From positions 1 through 46,212 of the forward strand of contig NZ_BMQI01000042.1 of assembly GCF_014648035.1 (NCBI RefSeq): a stretch of DNA of 46,212 nt, read 5' to 3'. Position 1 is the first letter of the stretch; each line of letters begins with the position of its first letter. The DNA comes from Shewanella algicola. Lineage in GTDB: Bacteria > Pseudomonadota > Gammaproteobacteria > Enterobacterales > Shewanellaceae. Made by a program: the position numbers and the translations under genes. Positions 15,909-25,422 of this stretch are shown here, one piece after another. The notes under the pieces were generated by a model. That model was not told the origin of the DNA, ran no database searches, and worked only from the letters and a program-made list of their open reading frames with translations.

Positions 15909-17411
15909 TTAGTTTTTTACTTTGGCATTGGCGTATGGATTAACGCTGCCCTTTGACGCAGAACCCGTGTTGCTATTGCTACTCGCTGCAGCGCCACCAG
16001 TTGCACCACCGCTGCGACGCGGTGGACGGTTACGCTGTGGTGGTTTGTTACCATTGGCAATCGCTTCAGCTCTGTTGCCGGCGGCTTTTGGCTTGTTAGC
16101 ACCTTGCGACTGACCTTCTTTATTGCTGCGAGATTGCTGACGCGAGTCATATTTACGCGCAGGCTTATCACCTTGTGCACCATTGGCTTGCTGCTGAGCA
16201 TGCTTGCTGCGATTCGGGTTGGGCTTTTTAACACTATTGGCTTTATGACCTGAGCGGCTACTTGCTTCAGGGATAGTGAATGGTGCTTCAAAACCGGCAA
16301 GTTGTTTACGTTCAATAGTACGCTTAATTAAGCGCTCAATATCGTGCAACAATTTAACTTCTTCAAGGCCGACTAACGATACTGCTTGGCCCGTAGAACC
16401 TGCACGGCCAGTACGGCCAATACGATGAACATAATCTTCAGGTACGTTAGGCAGGTCAAAGTTAACCACAAATGGTAGTTGGTCAATGTCGATACCGCGC
16501 GCTGCGATGTCAGTTGCCACCATAACTTGCACTGTGCCAGCTTTAAAATCAGCTAATGCTTTAGTGCGGGCAGTTTGGCTTTTATTACCATGGATAGCCG
16601 CCGCTTTAATGCCTGCAGCGTCTAAATTTTTGGCCAAACGGTTAGCGCCATGTTTAGTGCGCGAAAACACCAATACTTGTTTCCAATCGTTGGTTTTAAT
16701 CAATTCGATTAACGCCATAGATTTACGGGTTTTATCCAATGGGTAAACACATTGAGTAACGGTATTGGCGGTGGCATTACGTGGCGTCACCGAAATCTCG
16801 ACTGGGTTATTGACTAAGCCTTTCGCTAATTCACGGATGTCGTCCGAGAAGGTCGCCGAAAACATCAAGTTTTGACGTTTAGGCGGCAGTAACGCTAACA
16901 CCTTTTTAATGTCGCGAATAAAGCCCATGTCTAACATGCGGTCAGCTTCGTCTAACACCAGGATTTCTAATTTACTAAAACTAATGGCTTTTTGTTGGCA
17001 CAAGTCGAGTAATCGGCCTGGGGTTGCCACTAAAATATCAACGCCGTTACGCAGCGCGGCAAGTTGCGGGATAATGGATACTCCGCCAAATACTACGGCC
17101 GACTTAAGCGGTAAGTTAACGCCGTATGTGGCCACACTTTCTTGTACCTGGGCGGCTAATTCTCGCGTTGGTGTCAATACTAATGCACGCACTTGACCGC
17201 GTTGAGCACGGCTGCCTTTTGACAATAATTCTAGGATTGGCAGGGTAAATCCTGCGGTTTTTCCTGTCCCGGTTTGGGCTGCTGCCATCACATCTTGTCC
17301 GGCTAATACGGCAGGAATGGCTTGTGCTTGAATAGGAGAGGGGGTGTCATAACCTTGTTTTTCAACCGCTTTTAAAATAGCAGCATTCAGACCAAGTGAG
17401 GCAAAACTCAT
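15909..17411 (-). CDS. rhlE: ATP-dependent RNA helicase RhlE (DEAD-box)
   Basis: 500 residues. The N-terminus MSFASLGLNAAILKAVEKQGY is typical of RhlE. The core has Walker A AQTGTGKT (about 42-49), PTRELA, GGVSIIPQ, ATPGR, DEAD, SATF and HRIGRTGRAG. From about 380 onward the tail is basic and low in complexity (Lys, Asn, Gln, Ser, Gly, Arg), an RNA-tethering extension commonly long in RhlE. The role is in ribosome maturation and mRNA turnover, often cold-related. Start ATG at 17411 with AGAGA upstream. It faces dbpA, a second DEAD-box gene of a different subfamily. Confidence 0.92.
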   Translation of the reverse strand: MSFASLGLNAAILKAVEKQGYDTPSPIQAQAIPAVLAGQDVMAAAQTGTGKTAGFTLPILELLSKGSRAQRGQVRALVLTPTRELAAQVQESVATYGVNLPLKSAVVFGGVSIIPQLAALRNGVDILVATPGRLLDLCQQKAISFSKLEILVLDEADRMLDMGFIRDIKKVLALLPPKRQNLMFSATFSDDIRELAKGLVNNPVEISVTPRNATANTVTQCVYPLDKTRKSMALIELIKTNDWKQVLVFSRTKHGANRLAKNLDAAGIKAAAIHGNKSQTARTKALADFKAGTVQVMVATDIAARGIDIDQLPFVVNFDLPNVPEDYVHRIGRTGRAGSTGQAVSLVGLEEVKLLHDIERLIKRTIERKQLAGFEAPFTIPEASSRSGHKANSVKKPNPNRSKHAQQQANGAQGDKPARKYDSRQQSRSNKEGQSQGANKPKAAGNRAEAIANGNKPPQRNRPPRRSGGATGGAAASSNSNTGSASKGSVNPYANAKVKN

Positions 17412-17732
17412 AGAAAAATCTCTTTGGGCAACGCATTGTTGCTTTGAATAAAAGGTAGCCAGAAACGGCGGCCGTGAAGCTTACCTGAAAACAGCTATAA
17501 GTGCTAATAAACTCTTGATAATTGCAAGCTATGCGGTGCTGTTGGCCCTTGCTGTGGTGTCTTTGAGACACATTTAGCTATCAATGCTTATGAATATAAT
17601 GATTTAGAATGAAATAGTGTTAATCTTGAGGCTACGATCAGTGCTAAAACTCAACTTATTACATACAATAAAATGACAACCTATATTCAGCGACTTAGCT
17701 GAGGTTATTTACTGTTAAGGTGATATCAACTG
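17412..17732. other. Divergent promoter region of rhlE and the DUF3626 gene
   Basis: About 320 bases without a gene. It must hold promoters for both directions and probably a 5' leader for rhlE. Cold-responsive helicase genes often have long leaders, but I see no specific motif. AAGGTGA near 17717 serves the DUF3626 gene. Confidence 0.4.
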
Positions 17733-18806
17733 ATGAAATTAACGGCACACTCACACATTGAGAAAACGGCATATGAGCTGCGAGATCACGCTCATGCTGT
17801 GATTAAGAATGTGTTGTTAATGTCGAACATTTCTACCTTAGCGTTACAAATGGCGATGCGCCAACTTTCTAGCCAGAGTCGAGTGGCTTTGCATTTTCAC
17901 CCCGACCGAATTGATAGCCGTGGCCTCTGTGTGGTCGACGGCTTATTGCGCGACGGTGTGTATAAAAGCCAGTTTGAAACTCATGTGTCTAATGGCCATT
18001 TGTCGCCTGAGCTTGGTGGCTCCCGCGACCATTGGGAAAACCAGTTATTTGGCAATTGTTATTCTGGCATTAAGCATCGCCCCAAATACGGCGCGCTTGA
18101 TTTTGGTCTCTGTCCGTTAGGCCCAGCACCGCGTTTTGGCAGTTGTTACTTAGTGACTCATTCGCAAATATTGCCGCGCTGTACTTTCAGCTATATGGAC
18201 TCGTACCGACTGCCAAAAGAGAAAGGCACCATTAAGTGCTTTGATGTGATTTTAGCGGCGCTATTGAGCGAAAGTTTTGAGCGCCAATATGCCTTAGGCT
18301 GCGAAGGGCTTAAACCCAGTAAGTTGATTAATTACTTTAGTCAGCATTTAACCGCCCCGACAGAAAAGCGTTTTGACAATCAACCTTGCGGTAATTTGGA
18401 TCATTATATTGAGGCGCAAATTCACGGTGATTTATCGTTAGATAAAGATGTTGCCGTGTTAGTGGCCGACCCCTCATTTATTGGCAGTCAAATTGGTGAT
18501 TCTTTACTGGCACTGTGCGATGAATATGACATTGAACTGCTTTGGCACAATGGCAGACAAATGCGGGTTACAGATGTCCCCGATGACTTTCGTGGTGCGG
18601 CGATGCCAACGTTGGCACAAAGTATTGCTGAAGATCAGATAATCAATGCTGAAATTATTGGCCGAGCTGCTTATCAACTGCAAAAGCAACCGACCTCCTG
18701 GAGTGAGCGCGGTGCGCACACCAAAAAGATGCAAGACTTAAAACTGTTATGGCATGTGTTAGTTAAATACGGTCATACTCCCTCGAATGAACCTTTTCTG
18801 TTGTAG
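17733..18806 (+). CDS. DUF3626 domain protein
   Basis: 357 residues, no membrane segment or signal. It follows the DUF3626 pattern: VALHFHPDR (about 50-58), GLLRDGVYKSQFETHVSNGHL, GGSRDHWENQLFGNCY, RPKYGALDFGL and GPAPRFGSCYLV. The conserved His, Arg, Asp and Tyr residues suggest an enzyme or nucleotide-handling toxin-like fold, but I know of no established activity. Start supported by AAGGTGA nine bases upstream. It sits alone between rhlE and cydDC. Confidence 0.85.
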   Translation: MKLTAHSHIEKTAYELRDHAHAVIKNVLLMSNISTLALQMAMRQLSSQSRVALHFHPDRIDSRGLCVVDGLLRDGVYKSQFETHVSNGHLSPELGGSRDHWENQLFGNCYSGIKHRPKYGALDFGLCPLGPAPRFGSCYLVTHSQILPRCTFSYMDSYRLPKEKGTIKCFDVILAALLSESFERQYALGCEGLKPSKLINYFSQHLTAPTEKRFDNQPCGNLDHYIEAQIHGDLSLDKDVAVLVADPSFIGSQIGDSLLALCDEYDIELLWHNGRQMRVTDVPDDFRGAAMPTLAQSIAEDQIINAEIIGRAAYQLQKQPTSWSERGAHTKKMQDLKLLWHVLVKYGHTPSNEPFLL

Positions 18807-18868
18807 GTTAAGCTTGATTTAAGCGCGATTCCCTATAACTGATATCCATTACTGATAGTCCATTAGCA

Positions 18869-18890
18869 AAATGTGAATCAGTTAACATTT
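18869..18890 (+). promoter_or_regulatory. CRP-like operator upstream of cydD
   Basis: AAATGTGAATCAGTTAACATTT: TGTGA, six bases, TAACA, with outer AAATGT/ACATTT symmetry. This is one base off the CRP consensus core TGTGA-N6-TCACA. It lies about 85 bases before the cydD start. Control of cyd genes by CRP is known in Shewanella; binding here is inferred. Confidence 0.4.
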
Positions 18891-18973
18891 ACACTGTTTA
18901 AGGTGTTATCTCTGGCCCAGTGCTGCGATACTGCAAGCCAATTTGGGGCATAGTTCAACACAGCCGGAGCGTT

Positions 18974-20752
18974 ATGGATAAGTCGTTAGAAAAGTCATTA
19001 ACTCAGTGGCTTAAAAGTCAACAGCCTGCCTGTGGTATTTTCCTTAAGTTATCTATTTTATGTGGCTGGCTCAATGGCGTTGCTATTGTGGGTCAGGCCT
19101 ATTGTATCGCGCGTATTTTGCAGCAAGTGATTATGCAAAATATGCCATTGCAAGCATCGAGCATTGAGTTTATGGGTCTCATTGGTCTGTTACTCTTGCG
19201 TGCTGCATTAGTGCAAGTGCGTGAGCGAGTGAGTTTTGAGGCGGGTAAACGTTTACGCAGCGACATTCGCCAAGCTGTGTTGAATAAGTTGGTTGAGTTA
19301 GGGCCTGTGTTTATTAAGGGTAAACCTTCCGGTGCGTGGGCAAGCATAGTGTTTGAGCAAGTTGAAGATTTGCACGACTATTACGCTAAATACGTGCCGC
19401 AAATGATGTTAGCCGGCTTTATCCCTTTGCTCATTTTGGTGTGTGTATTTCCGCTTAACTGGGCTGCAGGGGTTATCTTATTAATCACAGCCCCCTTGAT
19501 CCCAATGTTTATGATTTTAGTGGGTATGGGCGCGGCCGATGCTAACCGTAAAAATGTTAAAGCGTTAGCACGTTTAAGCGGCCATTTTATGGACCGCTTA
19601 AAAGGCTTACAAACCGTTAAGTTATTTCATCGCGGTGATGCTGAGCTTAGTAATATTGAAAGCGCATCAGAAGACTTTCGTAGTCGCACCATGTCGGTGC
19701 TGCGTTTAGCTTTTTTAAGTTCAGCGGTATTAGAGTTTTTTGCAGCAGTGTCGATTGCCGTGCTAGCAGTTTACTTTGGCTTTAGTTATTTAGACCATTT
19801 AGATTTTGGCCATTACGGCGTCAGTATTAGCTTATTTACCGGCATGTTTGTACTCATTTTAGCGCCCGAGTTTTTTCAGCCCTTGCGCGATTTAGGCACC
19901 CATTACCATGCTAAAGCGCAAGCCATTGGCGCTGCAGAAACCTTAGTTGAATTACTCGACTACCAGGTTGAAGGCACTAAAACAGATGCTCAAAGCTCAA
20001 CTAAAGCGTCATTTTCAACCGATGCCATCAGCATTGAAGTGGTTGATTTTGAGGTGTTCAGCCTCGACGGACAGCGCTTATTAGGGCCGATTTCCTTTAC
20101 CTTGCCTGCGGGCGAACATTGGGCGATTGTTGGCCCAAGTGGTGCAGGAAAAACCAGTTTACTTAATGCTTTATTAGGCTTTTTACCCTACAAAGGCCAA
20201 CTAATGGTGAATCAACAATCTCTGTCGACTATTTCGCCTAGCGACTGGCGCCGGCATTTAGCTTGGCTTGGTCAGGACCCTCAATTGTTTCATGGCACGG
20301 TGCGCGATAATGTCGCACTGGCAAATCCACAATTAACCGACTCGCAAATTATGACGCTACTTGAACAAGCCAATATTAGCGACTTTGTCACTAAGCATGC
20401 CCAAGGACTAGACCTGATGATCAGCGATCAAAGCGCGGGAGTCTCTGTTGGTCAAGCGCAACGTTTTGCTTTAGCACGGGCACTCGCGCAACCCGCCAAG
20501 CTGTTTTTACTCGATGAGCCAACTGCCAGTTTAGATGCTCAAAGCGAGCAGTTTGTGTTGGCGTCATTGCAAACCGCCATGCAAGGCGCGAGTGGGTTAA
20601 CCGTTACCCATCGGTTAGATGACTTAAACGCAATGGATAAGGTGTTGGTGATGGATAAAGGCCTTATTGTGCAGCAAGGTGAGGTGAGTGAGTTACTTGG
20701 CAGTGAAGGCTTGTTAGCGCAAATGCTTAATCAACAGCAGGAGGGTTACTAA
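18974..20752 (+). CDS. cydD: Thiol reductant ABC exporter subunit CydD
   Basis: 592 residues. The start at 18974 (MDKSLEKSLTQWL) has CGGAG upstream. Residues about 30-330 form the six-helix transmembrane domain (with AGKRLRSDIRQAVLNKL and MFMILVGMGAADANRKN). Residues about 365-590 form the ATPase: Walker A GPSGAGKTS, the unorthodox signature SVGQAQRFALARAL in place of LSGGQ (usual for CydD), Walker B LFLLDEPTASLD, and switch His in TVTHR. With CydC it exports cysteine and glutathione to the periplasm, needed for cytochrome bd and c-type cytochrome assembly. The stop overlaps the cydC start. Confidence 0.95.
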   Translation: MDKSLEKSLTQWLKSQQPACGIFLKLSILCGWLNGVAIVGQAYCIARILQQVIMQNMPLQASSIEFMGLIGLLLLRAALVQVRERVSFEAGKRLRSDIRQAVLNKLVELGPVFIKGKPSGAWASIVFEQVEDLHDYYAKYVPQMMLAGFIPLLILVCVFPLNWAAGVILLITAPLIPMFMILVGMGAADANRKNVKALARLSGHFMDRLKGLQTVKLFHRGDAELSNIESASEDFRSRTMSVLRLAFLSSAVLEFFAAVSIAVLAVYFGFSYLDHLDFGHYGVSISLFTGMFVLILAPEFFQPLRDLGTHYHAKAQAIGAAETLVELLDYQVEGTKTDAQSSTKASFSTDAISIEVVDFEVFSLDGQRLLGPISFTLPAGEHWAIVGPSGAGKTSLLNALLGFLPYKGQLMVNQQSLSTISPSDWRRHLAWLGQDPQLFHGTVRDNVALANPQLTDSQIMTLLEQANISDFVTKHAQGLDLMISDQSAGVSVGQAQRFALARALAQPAKLFLLDEPTASLDAQSEQFVLASLQTAMQGASGLTVTHRLDDLNAMDKVLVMDKGLIVQQGEVSELLGSEGLLAQMLNQQQEGY

Positions 20753-22536
20753 TGAATCACTCAACTGAGCAAACCTCACTGCAAACTGACTCGCCTCAAA
20801 CTGCAGCACAATCGATACCAACACGGAGCACATCATTGCGAGTATTAATGCCGTTTTTAGCCTTGTTTCGCCGCCAATGGTTGATGATGCTGACCGGCTT
20901 AATATTAACCTTTATCACCTTATTAACCGGCATTGGTTTGTTGTCATTATCGGGCTGGTTTTTATCGGCCACAGCAATCGCGGGGTTATCAGTTGCTACA
21001 GCGCAAATGTTTAACTTTTTCACCCCAGCTGGCGGCGTGCGATTTTTCTCTATTGCACGAACAGCAAGCCGCTACGGTGAGCGTTTAGCCACCCACGAAG
21101 CCACATTTAAATTGTTAACTCAGTTACGCATTTGGGCGTGGAAAAAGCTCTTACCGTTGAGCGCCGCTAACTTACAAGGGCTGCGCCGTGGTGATTTGCT
21201 TAATCGTTTAGTCGCCGATATCGACACCTTAGATCATTTGTATTTACGCTTGCTAACGCCTTTAGTGGCGTCATTATTGATGATTGCAGGACTGTTTGTT
21301 TTTTTAGCCTGGTTTGACCTTAACTTAGCCTTGAGTTTATGCAGTATTTTATTGCTTGCTTGGTGTGTATTACCCGTGGTGTTTTATGCTCTGGGTAAAA
21401 CGCCAGGTCGAGCATTAATCGATGCGAAACAGCAGTACCGAGTCATGTTATTGGATGTGATTCAAGGCCAAGCCGAATTAAGCCTGTTTGCAGCAAACAC
21501 GCGTTATTTAGCCAAACTTGAGCAAGCCCAAGCGCGATTATTTAGCCAACAAACAGCGATGGCCAATATTACCGGCTTAAGCCAAGCCATGCTGATTTTA
21601 GTTAATGGCACCGCCGTGGTGGTGATGTTGTATTTGGCCAGCCAGGGCGTGGGCGATGCAACGCCACCAGGACCGTTAATGGCGTTAATGGTATTTGCTA
21701 CTATGGCGAGCCTGGAGATGATGATGCCCATCGCAGGTGCATTTCAACATTTATCCAGTACCCTGTTAGCCGCGCAGCGAGTCACAGACATAACCGAACA
21801 AACACCTGCGATAAGCTTTGATTCGCACAGCCCCTTAAAAGCCAACTCGGGCGCGCTGACATTACACAATGTTCATTTTGCTTATCAACCACACACCCCT
21901 ATTTTACAAGGGCTGAGCTTAACCCTTAACGCAGGTCAAAAAGTGGCAATACTAGGCCCAACCGGGTGTGGTAAGTCGAGTTTGTTGGGGCTAGTGACGC
22001 GTGAATGGTCAGCCCAACAAGGTGATATTACCCTCGATGGTCAACCCCTTTGCGATTACAGTGAAGCAGAGCTTAGAGCGTCAATGACCGTTGTGAGTCA
22101 ACGTATTTATTTGTTTGCAGGCACGCTGCGCGAAAATTTAACGCTGGCTTTACCTTATCAACAAGGTGAACCTAAAAAAGCTCACGATGAACGCTTTATC
22201 TCGGTATTACAACAAGTCGGCTTAGGGGCGTTGTTGCAAGGCGACAAACCGCTAGACATGTGGATTGGTGAGGGTGGCCGACAATTATCGGGTGGCGAAC
22301 AGCGCCGTATTGGTGTTGCTAGAGCGTTATTACGCGATGCGCCATTATTATTGCTCGATGAACCTACCGAAGGGCTTGATAAACGCACCGAACGGGAGAT
22401 ACTTTCACTGTTGTTGAACTTTGCAGAAAATAAAACGTTATTGATGATTAGCCATCGTAGTACCGCCCTCGACAAGATGGATGCGGTTTATACTTTTCAA
22501 CAAGGTAACTTACAACGCTCACAAGCTCATTATTGA
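20752..22536 (+). CDS. cydC: Thiol reductant ABC exporter subunit CydC
   Basis: 594 residues. The ATG at 20752 overlaps the cydD stop (TAATG), so the two are translationally coupled and form a heterodimer. The transmembrane domain (about 30-330) includes LLTGIGLLSLSGWFLSATAI and RYGERLATHEATFKLL, characteristic of CydC. The ATPase (about 360-590) has GPTGCGKSS, LSGGEQRRIGVARALL, LLLLDEPTEGLD and SHRSTAL. Its orthodox signature complements the degenerate one in CydD. No cydAB genes are in the window. Confidence 0.95.
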   Translation: MNHSTEQTSLQTDSPQTAAQSIPTRSTSLRVLMPFLALFRRQWLMMLTGLILTFITLLTGIGLLSLSGWFLSATAIAGLSVATAQMFNFFTPAGGVRFFSIARTASRYGERLATHEATFKLLTQLRIWAWKKLLPLSAANLQGLRRGDLLNRLVADIDTLDHLYLRLLTPLVASLLMIAGLFVFLAWFDLNLALSLCSILLLAWCVLPVVFYALGKTPGRALIDAKQQYRVMLLDVIQGQAELSLFAANTRYLAKLEQAQARLFSQQTAMANITGLSQAMLILVNGTAVVVMLYLASQGVGDATPPGPLMALMVFATMASLEMMMPIAGAFQHLSSTLLAAQRVTDITEQTPAISFDSHSPLKANSGALTLHNVHFAYQPHTPILQGLSLTLNAGQKVAILGPTGCGKSSLLGLVTREWSAQQGDITLDGQPLCDYSEAELRASMTVVSQRIYLFAGTLRENLTLALPYQQGEPKKAHDERFISVLQQVGLGALLQGDKPLDMWIGEGGRQLSGGEQRRIGVARALLRDAPLLLLDEPTEGLDKRTEREILSLLLNFAENKTLLMISHRSTALDKMDAVYTFQQGNLQRSQAHY

Positions 22537-22834
22537 CATAAGTAGTGTTAAAAAGTGGTTTTCGCTTCTTAGATCCCTTTCAAATACTGGGTTTTATGCT
22601 TATTTGCTTTATTAGCAAGTAAGCATAAAGGCTCAGAAACGTAACAACCTTTCTGATACAAAAATTACATAAAGTGTTTTCGCTGGTTGAGATAAATTGA
22701 TCTGCCTCACAAATTTGTGATTAGGTTATGTTCCAAAATTACAAGCCGAGCTGGGAGTGTGATCTTTGTTCATATATTAGCAGTTGCAAACATATACTAT
22801 AAGCTATCGAAATTTTTTTAAGATGGTGAATGAC
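22537..22834. other. cydC-nqrA spacer with a long hairpin
   Basis: No gene. TTTATGCTTATTTGCT (22593-22608) and AGCAAGTAAGCATAAA (22614-22629) form a 16-pair stem with one G-T pair and a 5-base loop. There is no following T-run, so it is not a textbook terminator; it might stabilise the cydDC mRNA 3' end or precede the nqr promoter. Confidence 0.5.
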
Positions 22835-24211
22835 ATGACTGGTGTGACAAATCCAGTGATAACCATTAAGCGGGGACTTGATATCCCGATTGCTGGTGAA
22901 CCACTACAGCAAATAGACGGCGCGCCTAAAACCACGCAAGTGGCACTGATAGGCGAAGAGTACGTCGGGCTAAAACCAACCATGATGGTTGAAGTTGGCG
23001 ACCGCGTGACAAAAGGCCAGGTTTTATTTGAAGATAAGAAAACGCCTGGCGTGCTATTTACCGCACCTGCTAGCGGCGTGGTTTCTGCGATTAATCGTGG
23101 CGAACGCCGTGTATTACAGTCAGTTGTGATTGACTGTGATGCAGAGCAAACGACGGCAAAAGTGATAGAGCCAACTGAATTAACAAGCTTAAACCATGAA
23201 AGCGTAAAGCAAGCTCTTGTTAAAAGTGGCTTGTGGACTGCGTTTAGAACGCGTCCGTTTTCACGGGTACCCCAACTTGATGCGACCCCTGCTGGCATAT
23301 TTGTCACCGCAGTTGATACTAATCCATTAGCGGCAGACCCTCGGGTGGTGATTGCAACTCAGCCACAGGCTTTTGAGGCGGGTTTATATGTATTAGGCCT
23401 ATTAACTTCTGGCAAAGTGTACTTGTGTCAGGATGACGGCGAATCGTTACTGTCTGCAACATCAAAATACGACTTATCTCGTGTAAGTGTACAAGGTTTT
23501 AACGGTGTACACCCAGCAGGCTTAGTCGGTACTCATATTCATTCTTTATTGCCAGTCAGTATTGAACGTCAAGTGTGGCACTTGGGTTATCAAGACGTGA
23601 TAGCGTTTGGCAAATTGTTTTTAACAGGTGAGCTTTATACCGACCGCATCGTCGCACTGGCTGGCCCTAATGTGTTAAAACCTCGCTTAGTGCGCACTCA
23701 ATTGGGTGCTAAGTTGAGCGAATGGGTCGCGCCTGAAATTGATCAGCGCCAATCACGCATCGTGTCTGGCTCGTTATTGTCAGGCCATACAGCAGCTGGC
23801 GTTTATGATTACCTTGGTCGATTCCACAACCAGGTGAGTGTATTAACTGAAAACGATCGCCAGGAAGTATTACCTTGGGTTCGCCATGACAGTAATAAGT
23901 TTTCGCTCACCGGTATCATGATGTCAGGCTTTAGCCGCACCAAAAAATTATTTGATTTTACCACTCATGCTGGTGGCTCACCTCGCGCCATGATGGCGTT
24001 TGGTCGATTAGACCATGTGATGCCTTTGGATATTTTACCTATCTTACTTGTACGTGATTTAGTGGTACGTGATACCGACGAAGCACAACTGCTTGGCGCA
24101 TTAGAGCTAGATGAAGAAGATTTAGCCTTATGTACATTTGTTTGCCCAGGAAAGTATGACTTTGGTAAAGAACTTCGTGCTTGCCTAGATATTATCGAGA
24201 GGGAAGGTTAA
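22835..24211 (+). CDS. nqrA: Na+-translocating NADH:quinone reductase subunit A
   Basis: 458 residues. The ATG at 22835 was chosen because TAAGATGGTGA, close to the full anti-Shine-Dalgarno partner, lies just upstream. The GTG at 22856 would give the commoner family start MITIKRGLD but lacks a ribosome site. Conserved blocks: VITIKRGLDIPIAGEP, GEEYVGLKPTMMVEVGD, VLFEDKKTPGVLFTAPASG and RVLQSVVI. NqrA is a peripheral cytoplasmic subunit involved in quinone interaction. First gene of nqrABCDEF; its stop overlaps the nqrB start. Confidence 0.95.
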   Translation: MTGVTNPVITIKRGLDIPIAGEPLQQIDGAPKTTQVALIGEEYVGLKPTMMVEVGDRVTKGQVLFEDKKTPGVLFTAPASGVVSAINRGERRVLQSVVIDCDAEQTTAKVIEPTELTSLNHESVKQALVKSGLWTAFRTRPFSRVPQLDATPAGIFVTAVDTNPLAADPRVVIATQPQAFEAGLYVLGLLTSGKVYLCQDDGESLLSATSKYDLSRVSVQGFNGVHPAGLVGTHIHSLLPVSIERQVWHLGYQDVIAFGKLFLTGELYTDRIVALAGPNVLKPRLVRTQLGAKLSEWVAPEIDQRQSRIVSGSLLSGHTAAGVYDYLGRFHNQVSVLTENDRQEVLPWVRHDSNKFSLTGIMMSGFSRTKKLFDFTTHAGGSPRAMMAFGRLDHVMPLDILPILLVRDLVVRDTDEAQLLGALELDEEDLALCTFVCPGKYDFGKELRACLDIIEREG

Positions 24212-25422
24212 TGAGTCAGCAACAGAAAAAGCCCAGCCAAGATAGCTATTACGCTCATGGCGACTCGATGCGTAGTTTCTTACGTTCATTATGGATTGCC
24301 AATGGCCGTAGCACCAAAGGTCATGTGCATATCCGTGATGCAATTGATGTTAAACGCACCATGCACATTGTGGGCATGTGTTTATTCCCTGCCATGTTAT
24401 TTGGTATGTACAACTTGGGGCTGCAAGCCCAGGTGGCCATTATGGCCGGTGCTGCGCAACCAGAAGTATGGCAACTGGCTATTTATAACTTGTTGTTTGG
24501 GCCGTTAACTGAAAGCTCAGGCTTAATCAGTTTATTTGCCTATGGCGCCAGTTTTTATGTGCCATTTTACCTCACTGCATTGGTAGTAAGCCTCGTGTGG
24601 GAGGTGGTATTTGCCAAAGTCCGCCGCCAAGAGTTACACGAAGGCTTCTTTGTCACAGCGTTATTGTTCTCGCTAATTTTACCCATTTCAACACCGTTAT
24701 GGATTGTGGCACTTGGCCTCAGTTTTGGTGTGATTGTAGCAAAAGAGATGTTTGGCGGCATGGGGTATAACTTTTTAAACCCTGCACTGGCCGGTTATGC
24801 ATTTATCTATTTTGCTTACCCAACTGAAGTGGCTGCATTAAGCCAATTTGTGGCGGTTGATGGCTATTCTGGCGCAACCACATTAACCCTAACAGTGGCT
24901 AAAAAGCTCAGTTTTGTCGATGCAAGCTGGTTTAGTGTGTTTAGCGATAGCACTTGGTGGGATGCGTTTTTAGGGTTTACCCCTGGTTCTGTTGGCGAAA
25001 CGAGCACCTTAGCGATTTTAATTGGTGGCGGTATTTTACTGCTAACTCGTGTGGCCGATTGGCGTGTTGTGGCTGGCGTGATGGTTGGGATGATCTTAAC
25101 AGTAGTATTGTTTAACTACTTTGGATCAAGCAGAAACCCAATGTCAGCAATGCCGTGGACATGGCATTTAGTGACTGGTGGTTTTGCCATAGGGATGATG
25201 TTTATGGCGACCGATCCTGTGACCGCCTCATATACTCGCAAAGCTAAGTTCGCTTATGGTTTTATGATTGGTTTGATGACCATTATTATCCGTTTACTCA
25301 ATGCCAAAATGCCAGAAGGCATTATGTTAGCCATTTTGTTTACCAATTTATGGGCACCGTTATTCGACTATCTAGTCGCTCAAGCCAATATCAAACGGAG
25401 ACTAAAACGTCATGGCCTTTAA
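24211..25422 (+). CDS. nqrB: Na+-translocating NADH:quinone reductase subunit B
   Basis: 403 residues. The ATG at 24211 overlaps the nqrA stop by one base (TAATG). Integral membrane subunit with about nine to ten helices. GYSGATTLTLT at about 230 contains the threonine that carries covalently bound FMN. Also conserved: MFGGMGYNFLNPALAGYAF and MMFMATDPVTASYT. It forms the main sodium channel path with NqrD and NqrE. The reading frame overlaps nqrC by 11 bases. Confidence 0.95.
   Translation: MSQQQKKPSQDSYYAHGDSMRSFLRSLWIANGRSTKGHVHIRDAIDVKRTMHIVGMCLFPAMLFGMYNLGLQAQVAIMAGAAQPEVWQLAIYNLLFGPLTESSGLISLFAYGASFYVPFYLTALVVSLVWEVVFAKVRRQELHEGFFVTALLFSLILPISTPLWIVALGLSFGVIVAKEMFGGMGYNFLNPALAGYAFIYFAYPTEVAALSQFVAVDGYSGATTLTLTVAKKLSFVDASWFSVFSDSTWWDAFLGFTPGSVGETSTLAILIGGGILLLTRVADWRVVAGVMVGMILTVVLFNYFGSSRNPMSAMPWTWHLVTGGFAIGMMFMATDPVTASYTRKAKFAYGFMIGLMTIIIRLLNAKMPEGIMLAILFTNLWAPLFDYLVAQANIKRRLKRHGL

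Noticed and set aside
15917..16315. Open frames on both strands over the rhlE tail
   Set aside because: They are shadows of the low-complexity basic C-terminal tail of RhlE.
22541..22834. Riboswitch or leader for nqr
   Set aside because: Apart from one hairpin I could not match any known riboswitch core.
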